Part shown: positions 1-8,866 of the stretch, in pieces | How positions within the stretch are numbered: the first letter of the stretch is position 1 | Layout of the letters: each line of letters begins with the position of its first letter | Assembly (NCBI GenBank): GCA_003024985.2 | Contig: PXIH01S0008992.1 | Source of the DNA: Euperipatoides rowelli | Taxonomy: Eukaryota > Onychophora > Udeonychophora > Euonychophora > Peripatopsidae | Reading direction: 5' to 3' (one strand) | Length of the DNA stretch: 15,300 nt | Program-made: the position numbers and the translations under genes | The notes under the pieces: generated by a model | Seen by the model: the letters and a program-made list of their open reading frames with translations, nothing else | What the model was told of the DNA's origin: nothing | The model's database searches: none

Positions 1-780
1 GTATATACTATTAATAAATAAATTCTAAGATTCTAAATAACAACAATGTAAATTAATCTAAATAAATTTATAAGTTAACTAGGCTATATATAATTTGCAA
101 ATAAATATGACATATAGAGCCATCACACTTTATACAAAGTTCATACTGGCAAAATACCAACAAATTAAATTTTTAATAATAGATTTTTTTTATATAATAT
201 AAATTGTAAATTGCCAGGTTGTGTTTAAAGTAAAATTGCTGTTTTAACTTAATAGATTTGAGGAATTGCAAGAAGGTAAATTTTATTTTATTTTTTTGTC
301 ACAAAACTAATCTGATAGGGCCAGGAACTACCTAGCATCTGAAACATATGAATGGATAGACAACTTATGTACAGTATTTATTTACTGTAAAACTCATATT
401 AACAAGCAATGATTTAATTTTTACCGCACAACCCCTCCTCTTAAAAAAAAAGTGATGCAAAATAGATTCCTAAACCTTACCAGTAATAACTTTTAACTTA
501 GCACTTCATTCTTATCCTTCAGAATATATAGATGATATACTGTATGTTAGACACAAGTTAAAGATTATCATCAAAATTGTAAATATTTTGGTCATTTAGT
601 AAACACCAATAAGCCATATGTACTGCATAAAAATGCAAACTTAAAAAAAAAATATTTGTCTAGAAAATGGCTGCAACATGTAAATCAAATTATGAGTCCC
701 ATTTAAGTTATTGCACAATATCTCCTTTAAATTATAAATAAGACAAAAGAGAATGTTTAAATGTAGAACGGAAAATATGC
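1..780. other. AT-rich, no gene seen
   Basis: Poly-A/T runs and short frames only. A minus-strand donor-like ACTG|gtaagg lies near 480 but has no plausible acceptor. Presumed intron downstream of microexon 3. Confidence 0.6.
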
Positions 781-794
781 ATGAAAATGTTTAC

Positions 795-815
795 CTGAGT
801 GGCTTGGGGAATCGA
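795..815 (-). CDS. Candidate microexon 3 (21 nt, phase 1-1), encodes VDSPSHS
   Basis: Seen on the minus strand: TTTCTGCGTTTCTTTTCTTTT, then ACATTCAAACAG as a good CAG acceptor, a 21-nt body, and CACTCAG|gtaaac as donor. In the same phase as the other two copies it reads V-D-S-P-S-H-S. The core codons are TCC CCA AGC CAC TCA, four synonymous third-base differences from microexon 1 and no amino-acid change in SPSHS. Two TGC trinucleotides lie just upstream of the acceptor (TTTTGC and TTCTGC), an arrangement that recalls the UGC motifs bound by SRRM3/4-type splicing activators in neural microexons; here that is only a suggestion. It is the last copy before the window edge in transcriptional order. 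Confidence 0.6.
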
Positions 816-819
816 CTGT

Positions 820-2190
820 TTGAATGTAAAAGAAAAGAAACGCAGAAAATTAGCAAAACGTAAATGTGAGATATACAAATTATGGATACTTTCCAATAAA
901 CAAAACACACAAGAATATACACCAAAATGAAGATAATGAAAAAAACTAATTTTAATTAGAATCATCATAAATGCAGAAATAGCATAAATATGGTTTCTAT
1001 CCCTCTAAAAATAAAATCAAGCTTTTATTCAACTGATGGATAAGACAACGCCTTAAATCCATGACTAGTGCAGCGTGAAGTTACCCTGCTTGCACCTGTA
1101 GGCCAACAATGATAATACATTCATTTGCAGCACTAAAACTGCAATAATATAAAGTGTACAAGTCTAATACAATCCATAAATGATTGTATCCAAAATTGTT
1201 CAAGATATTTATTAACTGAAGTAATAATTTATTTTTTACTATATCTTCACTGTAAAGTTTGCCGATAGTATTTCCACTTACCGACAGACAGAAATTTGAA
1301 AGGTGCTACAAATTTGTCACACAAATTCATCCTTTCATTAACTTTTAGTAAAATAGTTAAGAAAAATTCATCCTGATAGGTAGAATTGTCTATTATTTAA
1401 AAATGATCTAAATCCGCTTGTTTATTTCTATATAACAGTATATTTTTATAGTATAATGTATAGAAAAACATATATATTATATACTGTTTAATTAAAAATA
1501 AATTCAATTTTGAAAACATACCATACAATTATGCATATACAGTGTATAAAATACTAATTGTATTTGAAGAAATAAAATATGAACATTTTAAAAGCATTAG
1601 TTCTTACTTTTTTACGATATACGTTTAACTAAGCCTACTAACAAGTTTTTAAGGATGCAAAGTGACAGCGTTTCCAAAGTAAAGAATTTCCGAATAAATA
1701 AAATCATGTGCACTATTATAAATAATATGGAGTCATTTTTTTTTTTCAAAAACTGTAATCTTATATGTATGAAAGATTGAATCATGAATATGCAGAGAAT
1801 TACAAGATTGATTATGATAAATATAATCATCGTTGATATCAAAAAAGTTATTATTTCACGATATTCTTCGTATGATGAGACACTTGTCTAATCAAGAATT
1901 ATTCATTTAATGTTCAAACATCAAAGATCCAATAAAATGACTCAGTAACAGTTTACAATGCAATGCTTATTGAAATATAATTAATATATTAAATAAGTAC
2001 ATTATATTGAAATTTGGTTCCGCTTTAGCTTATCAAGATTTTCTATACAAAAAGAACTCAATCTAATGAAACAATACCACTTTTTCATTCCTAAATGTAT
2101 CATCTTAGAGATAACCTGACTTGCAATTAACAAACTAATCTATCATTAACTTTTACAAAGAATACTCAAGGTATTACAAAAAATCTGAAT
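820..2190. other. Presumed intron between microexons 2 and 3
   Basis: Apart from the weak candidate at 1282-1305 I see no coding signal. A GC-richer patch at about 1045-1110 has no open frame that I can support, and the 76-codon frame at 1612-1842 is a low-complexity Ile/Phe/Leu run. Confidence 0.5.
1282..1305 (-). CDS. Weak candidate microexon (24 nt) between microexons 2 and 3
   Basis: On the minus strand a strong donor, CTGTCG|gtaagtgg, ends a 24-nt segment preceded by ATTTGTAG as a possible acceptor. In the phase used by its neighbours the segment is open and reads APFKFLSV, and its length is a multiple of three. Against it: the bases before the acceptor are not pyrimidine-rich, and the sequence is unrelated to the SPSHS copies. 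The donor is the only strong element. Confidence 0.2.
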
Positions 2191-2193
2191 TAC

Positions 2194-2217
2194 CTGAATG
2201 ACTGGGTGATAATGATA
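2194..2217 (-). CDS. Candidate microexon 2 (24 or 27 nt, phase 1-1), encodes (A)VSLSPSHS
   Basis: Seen on the minus strand: a long, nearly pure pyrimidine tract (about 2228-2258 in plus coordinates), then CTGAACAAAGCAG, then the body, ending CATTCAG|gtaatt. The acceptor is a tandem AAG-CAG (NAGNAG). Using CAG gives 24 nt (2194-2217), using AAG gives 27 nt (2194-2220). Both are multiples of three and both read into TCA CCC AGT CAT TCA, giving VSLSPSHS or AVSLSPSHS. The core differs from microexon 1 by one synonymous base (CCC versus CCG). It lies 6.65 kb downstream of microexon 1 and 1.38 kb upstream of microexon 3. This is the most convincing splice context of the three. The function of the peptide is unknown. 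Confidence 0.65.
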
Positions 2218-2546
2218 CTGCTTTGTTCAGGAGAGAGAGAAAGAGAAAAAAAAGAAAGCACAATAGAATTAATGTTGCAAGCGACTTGTAAACACAGTTG
2301 CTTCACAACATACAAGTCCTGCTACGTTTCAACTTAAAAAAAAAGACATCATCAGAACCTGAGAAACATAAGGTATGATTTTATCAGCATTAGAGACAAT
2401 TATTCAGTGAAGTGGTTTACCCCTTTCACAAAGGAATCATCATATCGGTTAGAAACACCGTAGGTCCTTGAGGTATAATGGGCTATACCAAATACCAACT
2501 AAGTTATGGACAACACACTTTGACTCACACCCAGCTGATGTCAGAA

Positions 2547-2588
2547 GTCACGTGAACAATGTCATGTGTTAATTGTCACATGACCATA
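2547..2588. promoter_or_regulatory. Three E-boxes at an exact 14-bp period
   Basis: Three consecutive 14-bp units start with GTCAYRTG: GTCACGTGAACAAT, GTCATGTGTTAATT and GTCACATGACCATA. Their E-box cores are CACGTG (2549-2554), CATGTG (2563-2568) and CACATG (2577-2582), with centres exactly 14 bp apart. GTCACGTG and GTCATGTG match the M-box/CLEAR-type sites known for MITF/TFE bHLH-zip factors. A further CAGCTG lies at 2532-2537. The cluster sits in the presumed intron upstream of microexon 2, beyond the 3' side of the LINE fragment. Inference: a homotypic bHLH-zip binding array or a short degenerate tandem repeat. Confidence 0.45.
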
Positions 2589-2917
2589 ACACACATATCA
2601 CTAGACATTATGACATAAATAGTTCAATTTAATCTTTTTTCATTTTTCCAGTTCCTTTTGCCCTTTACTTTTGTTTTCTTACTATTCTTATTTCTTCACT
2701 CTTCACCAGCTCGTTTGTATTGCTTGTGACTTTTCACACGATACAGGAAAATTCAAAACTTCCTGTGATTGAATGTTTAAAAGACACTTCATCCATAAAC
2801 TTACTTTCATTCAAATTAACTGTTTTTCTCATCTTTTCTTTGCTTTGGATAACGTTACCATATGGGAAAACAACATCTTAGAAGGATAACAACGGAGTTT
2901 TGTTGTTACCAATCACC

Positions 2918-3675
2918 AGTGTTTTTGTCTTTCTTATATTGATTTTCAATCCGTGTTGTGCTCCATTTATCTTACTATTTTAGCAAGGCACTTTTCCAAT
3001 TCAGCCTTACTTGCCATGAGAATAGCAATGGCGTCATCATACTTTATTCTAATAAAGTTCTTTTCTCTTATTTTTATACCGTCAATGTCATTTAGTGCTT
3101 CATTGATGATTTCTTCACTACATATGTTGAAAAATTAGGGAAACACAAGCATTCTTGTCTAATTCCACAGTTTACTTCAAACCAATCAGTGTAATTATTA
3201 TTTATCCTAAAAGCTGCTGTTTGTCTTTTGTCCAGGTTGCTTATAATTTTTAAGTCCTTTCCATCAATTCCTATCTTCTTTAATATACTTACCACTTATT
3301 ATGATCAAACGCTATCAAAAGCTTTCTCAAAATCCACAAATCCTATGTACACTGTCTGAAGATCCTTTAAATTCTTTTTTGCTATGGTGTTCAATTCCAT
3401 CTCTCGTTCCTTTGTTTGCTCTGAACACTATATTGGTCATCTGACAGATTTTCCTCAATTTTACTTAAACTTCTTTTTTTTATAACAACTCCTAATAATA
3501 TATTACCTGCATATGTTATAATTGTTCTAAAGTTGCTACAATCTTGACTATTACTTTTCTTGGGTATAGGAATCATTTTTGATCTCTTAAAATCATCTGG
3601 AATTTCACCTGTCAAATATATATCATTCACTAGGTCTGTGATAATTTCTAGTAAATTGTCATTCCGCTTCTTCAA
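2918..3675 (-). pseudogene. Reverse transcriptase domain of the LINE, catalytic motif broken
   Basis: The minus strand carries reverse transcriptase blocks in the right order: LTGEIPDDFKRSKMIPIPKK, then VDFEKAFDSV (palm motif A, with its catalytic Asp), then GKDLKIISNL, GIRQE (normally G-RQG) and KYDDAIAI, then GLKINIRKTK. Motif C should read YADD; here it is YDD (about 3033-3041), consistent with loss of one codon. A stop follows motif A and frameshifts separate the blocks. The combination shows an old dead copy. Confidence 0.8.
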
Positions 3676-4362
3676 ATATTATATTAGTATGTTATCGATT
3701 CCACTTGCTTTTCCTGACCTTATCTTTTTCATAACTTCCAGAACTTCCTTTTTCAAAACTAATAGTCCTTTCATGGCTGTCTGAATTTTGACATTCATCC
3801 GTATTTTCTTTTTCATAAAGTTTCTTTACCATATTACTTCCATTTTTCCACAATCTCTTCTTCAGTATATAGAAGTTTGCCATCTTTACCCTTGATCCCT
3901 GCTGCTATTTTTCTTCCGTGTTGCAATCCTTTTACCATTCTCTGTAGTCTGCATGTATCATATCTTTTATCCAGCTTCTCAATTTATTTACATTTACCTT
4001 CATGCGCCTTTTTCTAATTAAGGAATTTAATAATTTATATCTATCTCTATCATTGTCTCACCTTCCTCCTTTCATCCACATGTTTTAAAGTATCTTCGGT
4101 AATCCATAATTTTTTGTCTTTTTTGTTTTGAAATCCTATTTCCTCTTTTGCTGTTTGATGAATTATGGCCTTAACCTTGTTCCACCTTTCATTAAGATTA
4201 CCTTGTCTTATGCAACTATCTTTTTTAAAAAATTTCTATTAGTCTTTCATTATAAAGAACAAGTGCTTTATCATCATTGAGAACATCAACCATCCATTTT
4301 CTTATTTTTAATTGTTTTTAAATATGTTTTAAATTGATCTCTAATCTGCAGAATACAGGGTT

Positions 4363-4545
4363 GTGGTCTGATCCACAGTCAATTCGTGGCGTGGCTTTGC
4401 AGTTTTTAATGCTGTTTTTATATCTTTTGAAAGTTATTATGAAATCAATTTGGTTCTTTATCGTTCCATTTGTTGAAGTCTAAGTATATCTGCTATTGCT
4501 TTTTTGTTCAAACCAGGTGTTTAACACATAAGTGAATAGCAAAGA
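4363..4545 (-). pseudogene. AP-endonuclease C-terminus of the LINE
   Basis: On the minus strand this reads NTWFEQK, a broken TW.S.NGT segment, then NQIDFIITFKRY and IDCGSDHNPVF. The NQIDFI strand (4441-4455) and the SDH triad (about 4363-4371) are the conserved C-terminal motifs of retrotransposon AP endonucleases, which nick the target DNA. SDH is intact, but the N-terminal catalytic residues lie beyond the truncation and an in-frame stop precedes NQIDFI. It cannot be functional. Confidence 0.75.
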
Positions 4546-5150
4546 TTTTTATTTTTACTATAGACATTTTTTTTCATTTTATGATATAAGGCACTCTATA
4601 TACTTATAGTATATGGGCATGCCTAAAAACCCTATGGTTCTCAGGTTGTGATGATATTTAACACATATGGCATACAAAAAACAAAGAATTTCCAGCTTAA
4701 AATATGTAATAAAAGTTCTAATGAGTGAAGAATTTGGTTTGATATGTTATACAAAACTGCTAACATTTAGAATTTGGAATTAGCAAAACTTCTCTAGTTT
4801 TTTTTTAATCATCTAGCTTAGGGTTTATATTAATTTATATAAACCGATATCATTTGGAGAATTATCTTTGCCCCGAACCAAGTTCATTTTGGAAATCAAA
4901 TTTCAGAGCCTTGTCCATGCCTATAAATTGACTGAAGAATAAACTCATAATTTCTTTCATATACAACTCTGTAAGTTTGATTAACTGTCCTATATATATT
5001 TTTGAAAACCAATAGCATCATTTTAAAAATATTATATAAAATAATTGTTATAATGGTTTAAATTTAAATTCAAAATTACCAAATGATTTACTATTTCATT
5101 TAACTTAACATATTTATAAAACAAAAAGAAAAATTGTAAATTGGGCTTAA
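4546..5150. other. AT-rich, nothing recognised
   Basis: No open frame, repeat or splice pair stands out between the truncated LINE end and the TATA-like site. Confidence 0.6.
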
Positions 5151-5157
5151 CCCATTT

Positions 5158-5276
5158 TATAAAAGGATGGCAGGTGAGGAAGATCTTGACGATTTAGAAA
5201 TAAATATATCAAAGAAAGAGATTAATTAATCCTCAATAATTGCTACTTTCTTTGATTGTTAAAAACTAAAACCGGT
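5158..5276 (+). promoter_or_regulatory. Isolated TATA-like site, short ATG frame and donor-like sites
   Basis: TATAAAAG at 5158-5165 is followed at once by an ATG at 5167 that opens a 20-codon frame reading MAGEEDLDDLEINISKKEIN before TAA. GGCAG|GTGAGG (within the first codons) and AACCG|GTAAGT (about 5274) both match splice donors well. The ATG lies too close to the TATA-like site for that site to drive it. This could be a short first exon or chance, and I see no matching acceptor. Confidence 0.2.
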
Positions 5277-5622
5277 AAGTTTTTCCTCAGATTTTATTCT
5301 CTAATAAAAGAGTAAAGTTATATGTCCAATGATAACACCTTTGGTTTGTTCATTATTACTGGACGTTTTTGGACCGAGTAATCAAAGAATAGTAATTTTG
5401 CACCCGAGACAAGTATAAAAAATTGTCCCTCCCCCTTTCCATATATTTTTAGAGTAGTAATTTTGATTAAAAAGGAAAATAATATTTAGCATGCTATTTA
5501 TCAATTACAACTAAATTGCACCATATCGAATGCAAACATTTTTTTAAAAATTGTACTTTTTATGCCTTTAATGAGACCAATTCATCACTAATTGCATCAA
5601 AATTAATATTATTCATTACTTT

Positions 5623-6335
5623 AGGCGTGTTCATCTTTAGATTTTTTTCAATGCGTTTCGTTACTTTGGCTTGTGCCTGATCACATGAGCATTTAATTTT
5701 ATAGACGAACGATCAAAGTTACCCTTTCTGAGCAGCAAAATACTCGATCATAATAAAATAGTTCGCCTAATTTTATGCAACAATTATTTCAATGCAAGTT
5801 AAGATAAAATTCTAACTGATTAGTAAAATGAGCTCCCCCCCTTCCCCCCCAAAAAAAAAATGTTTGTATCGAAGACTATTTCACAAAAACTGACATTTTC
5901 AAATTACTGCATTAATTCTTTAGGTAAGGACTTGTGCAGTGTTTACTTACGGGAGTATTTAAAATCGATGTATTTTCCTAAAAAAAAAAAAAAAATGAAT
6001 GTAAAATTCTTGATTAGGATTCAGATGATTAAAAAGAAAAAATATTTCTACACCGTCATCTAAATATTGTAATCAGTTTTTACATAACAATTTCAATTCT
6101 TATAATAAGTTCATAGTGAAAGCAACAATAAATTTTTGTTGTCCGCAATTTTGAAACTCAAATCTCATGAAGTAACCCACCTCTCGAGCAGGGTCAGAAA
6201 GTTTGAAATGAAACGCATGAAATGAAATAGATTTTCTAATGAAGAACGGTCTAGTTCATTTTGCACTTAATGACGAACGGAAAAGTATCAAATTATTTAA
6301 ATAATTCAAAAAGTTGGCTATTGACGAACACGCCT
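5623..6335. mobile_element. Possible non-autonomous DNA transposon with 13-bp terminal inverted repeats
   Basis: AGGCGTGTTCATC at 5623-5635 is matched in inverted orientation by GACGAACACGCCT at 6323-6335 (12 of 13 positions). The word is GC-richer than its surroundings. GACGAAC also occurs at 5704-5710 and 6272-6278. The interior has no transposase frame and holds a C-run/A-run tract (5834-5860). No target-site duplication is visible at the two ends, so the element may be old, or the inverted words may be coincidental. Confidence 0.35.
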
Positions 6336-6418
6336 TTTGTGTTCTATTGACAAGCTGGACAGGTTTGTTCATTTCTCCTACCGCATGAATGCATAAAGGT
6401 ATTTTCAATTAATTTTAG

Positions 6419-6491
6419 CTTACTGAAATTTCTCTACAAGTACAATTGTCGGCAAGCAGAGAAATATTTGCAAAGCAATTTCCAAACTTGG
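6419..6491 (+). CDS. Candidate 73-nt internal exon, product unknown
   Basis: On the plus strand an acceptor-like TTTTCAATTAATTTTAG precedes a 73-nt segment that ends at a donor-like CTTGG|gtaaga. The first frame is open throughout, beginning LTEISLQVQLSASREIFAKQ; a second frame is also open. It lies on the strand opposite to the microexons, so it would belong to another transcript. No protein family is recognised. Part of it (6454-6474) is repeated imperfectly at 6544-6565. Confidence 0.2.
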
Positions 6492-6565
6492 GTAAGATTG
6501 GCTAGATTACATCCATGAATAAACTCGGTAAGGTCCAAACTGGAAGCAGAGAAAAGATTTGCAAA
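6454..6565 (+). repeat. Imperfect local direct repeat, about 21 bp, 90 bp apart
   Basis: AAGCAGAGAAATATTTGCAAA (6454-6474) resembles 6544-6565, where AAGCAGAGAAAAG is followed by ATTTGCAAA. CCAAACT(T)GG also occurs near both, but in a different relative order. It looks like an old partial duplication. Confidence 0.4.
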
Positions 6566-6569
6566 TAAC

Positions 6570-7655
6570 TCTAGCACCTGGTGTTTAAAACTCTTGAATG
6601 AGTCATAACATTTCTGAAGGATTTACTTACTTCCTGAATTTGTATTTTAAGTGTCTAGCTTTCAGAAATCAGCTTACCCGCTTTCTCCTATGTATTCTTA
6701 CCTTTTGTTTAGCAATGTAATTTACACGTCTTATTGTAAAATTAATAAACAACACATTTTAAAATTAAATTTCAAGTATTACAAAAAATGAATGTTTTGT
6801 GCTATATGTTATATCTTTTTTTAATATAAATTTTTATAAAATAAGAATTAAATAAATTAGAATTATTCTTTTAGTGCAGGCTTCAGTTTTCTACTAGCCT
6901 TCTACATACAAACCAAATATTTAACTCGCCTTATCTTCTTACAGCCTTAGAAGCTCCATTACCTTACTTTCCGTTCATCATTGTAATAAAACAGGTAGCT
7001 AATTTAACTAGATTGTTTATTACACTTATTTCACTTACATTAGAATGAATGTTGCCTAAAGAATTGTTTAATTATTTTATTATGACCTTTGCTGTCAGAG
7101 TTCACCAAGTTGCTTATTAAAAAAAAAAAAAACCTTATCTATTGTTCATGTATATTAGAGTATCACATGACCAGGTACCGTACAACGAAACTCTAATGAA
7201 ACTAATGAATCTAATTGAAAAAAAAAGCACTAATAAACACATTAATTGTTGAATATTTACAATTCTAGAGGATTTTAAAAATAATTTGTCAGTTTTTTTA
7301 TAGTTTTTTTAATAAGGTACCGGTATCTAAATATAGAAATAAATAAATAAAATATGCAACAAAAAAGTTTTTTAACAATTAATTTCTTTCTAAACATGTA
7401 TACCGTAATTAAAAAAATCTATTAAGCACAATTTTTTTTTTATTATTGTATGTCTTCTTGGCTAGAATTTTTGGTTTTAATTTTTAAAAACTGATTCAAT
7501 TTCAATTAAAAAAATGCATAGGTTTATGACTATATGATCTTGTTATTTATTAAGTGAACAAACAATTAATGCTTAAATTCTTACATGGCATGATGACATC
7601 GCTCATTTGATACTATTATAGTACAGTAGATGTTTTTTATTTTATGAAAGAAGTA
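6570..7655. other. AT-rich, nothing recognised
   Basis: There are long A and T runs (for example near 7120 and 7430) and a few donor-like words on the minus strand (near 6627, 6675 and 6700) that lack pyrimidine-rich acceptors. GGTACCG-type words recur near 7176 and 7316 without clear structure. Confidence 0.55.
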
Positions 7656-7658
7656 CAG

Positions 7659-8166
7659 CACGCTATTTATTTAAGAAGATATTTATTGACAACACCTTAA
7701 ATTCAATAAAATATGTCGAGATAACATGACATCTTTCACAACAATTATCAGTTGCTCCTCGGGACAATTCTATTAAAACAAATGATAAAACAATAATGAA
7801 AAAATGGTAAAAACAAATTATTGATAGCCTTAATATTGTATAATCAAAAATCCCGATAATATAGAGTACATACCTTTCCAAAAATAATTCTTTGGGTTTA
7901 ATACTGTCATAAGTTTAGTGAAATTAAACTTATGATACCGGTAGTATTAATCCCAAAGAATTATTTTATGTTATTCGGAATTTTTGATTACACTATAAAT
8001 AAGGCTATCAATAATTTTTTACAATTTTTTCATTATTGTTTTATCATTAGTTTCAATAGAATTGTCCCGAGGAGCAACTGATAATTGTTGTGAAAGATGT
8101 CATGTTATCTCAACATTTTTTATTGGATTTAAGGTGCTGTCAATAAATATTTTAAATAAAGAGCGT
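7659..8166. repeat. Long foldback palindrome, arms about 250 bp, 7-nt loop
   Basis: The left arm (7659-7917) and right arm (7925-8166) are inverted copies with small indels; the turn is CATAAGTTTA / TAAACTTATG around the loop GTGAAAT (7918-7924). A 57-bp block (7718-7774 and 8055-8111) is identical in both arms, while the rest has visible substitutions. The outer ends match as far as CACGC / GCGTG. Open frames on opposite strands share SRGATDNCCERCHVIST only because the arms are copies; I do not call a gene. No clear target-site duplication flanks it. It may be a foldback MITE or an inverted duplication, and a transcript across it would form a long hairpin. Confidence 0.85.
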
Positions 8167-8449
8167 GTTTTAGTATGTTTGAATATCCTTCTCTTATGTC
8201 AACTGAAAACAGCACTTGTCTGCGAGCATACTTATTATATTTTTATTTTAATTATTTTTTAATCCGACTTGGTTTAGACAACATGTTTAAAACTGTATGC
8301 AATTAATATCAAGCTAATATATTTTGTTTTATATTTAAGCCGAATGAGGGTGGTATAATAAAACTGTTGCAAATCTAGCGTCATGCAATCATATATCATT
8401 ATTTTGTTAATGGCGGCTTAAGCAAACAGCTATTTTCTTGGTAGTGGAG

Positions 8450-8471
8450 AGTAAGTACTTCACAGCTGTGA
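8450..8471. other. Donor-like site and 12-bp palindrome
   Basis: GGAGA|GTAAGTA on the plus strand resembles a splice donor, and TCACAGCTGTGA (8460-8471) is a perfect 12-bp palindrome centred on a CAGCTG E-box. ATGGCGGC, a YY1-like word, lies 40-50 bp upstream. No linked coding frame is open. Confidence 0.2.
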
Positions 8472-8866
8472 TTCAATCAAATGAGTCAGTTCGTTCATGA
8501 AGACCCACCACTACACCCTAAAGTTCACTATTTTAGGTACAACTCTGATAGGCAGGTGGACAATTTAAAAGGTTTACATGGATACTAGAAACACAAAAAT
8601 GCTGACAATATTACTATGTCTAAATGGATATAACAACTTTTACCAATATTGAAATCAATTAACATTTAAAAAAAAAACCTTTGTAAACAAGCAAATGCAT
8701 AATTAACCACATCACCAATGTCTTTTTAATTTTGGATGAGATAATACAGTAAATAAGTAAATTTATATATTTAAACAACAGAAATAGTAACGAGAACGAA
8801 AAACAAAAATGTCCAACCTAAAAAAATTTCATTAAAAAAAACTGTAGGGAGTAAATTAAACTTTAC

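Larger units (their letters stand above)
2910..4545 (-). mobile_element. Decayed, 5'-truncated LINE (RTE/BovB-like wording), endonuclease and reverse transcriptase remnants
   Basis: Read on the minus strand in several frames, the segment carries in order the C-terminal part of an AP-type endonuclease, a linker, and a reverse transcriptase. Recognisable pieces are NQIDFI, GSDHNPVF, SKMIPIPKKSNSQDCSNFRT, GFVDFEKAFDSV, RQTAAFRINNNYTDWFEV, GIRQE and GLKINIRKTK. Their order and wording fit RTE/BovB-type non-LTR elements, though I cannot place the clade firmly. The front of the endonuclease is missing, as expected of 5' truncation. Stops and frameshifts interrupt every part. The 3' end is uncertain: weak similarity may run to about 2640, where a T-rich stretch could be the remains of a tail. 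It lies in sense orientation inside the presumed 6.6-kb intron between microexons 1 and 2. Confidence 0.85.

Noticed and set aside
1930-1955. AATGACTCAGTAACAG resembles the plus-strand image of microexon 1
   Set aside because: There is no donor image (TTACCTG) beside it and no purine tract on the other side; TGACTCA alone is a common word.
4546-4620. Target-site duplication for the RTE-like LINE
   Set aside because: Flanks near 4545 and near 2640 share no convincing direct repeat, so insertion boundaries stay approximate.
7663-8262. Two frames sharing SRGATDNCCERCHVIST, with a CC..C pattern vaguely like an insulin A chain or other small Cys-rich peptide
   Set aside because: The shared residues follow from the arms being inverted copies. 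The spacing is CCxxC, not the CCxxxC of insulin A chains, and there is no signal peptide with cleavage site or B-chain-like part.
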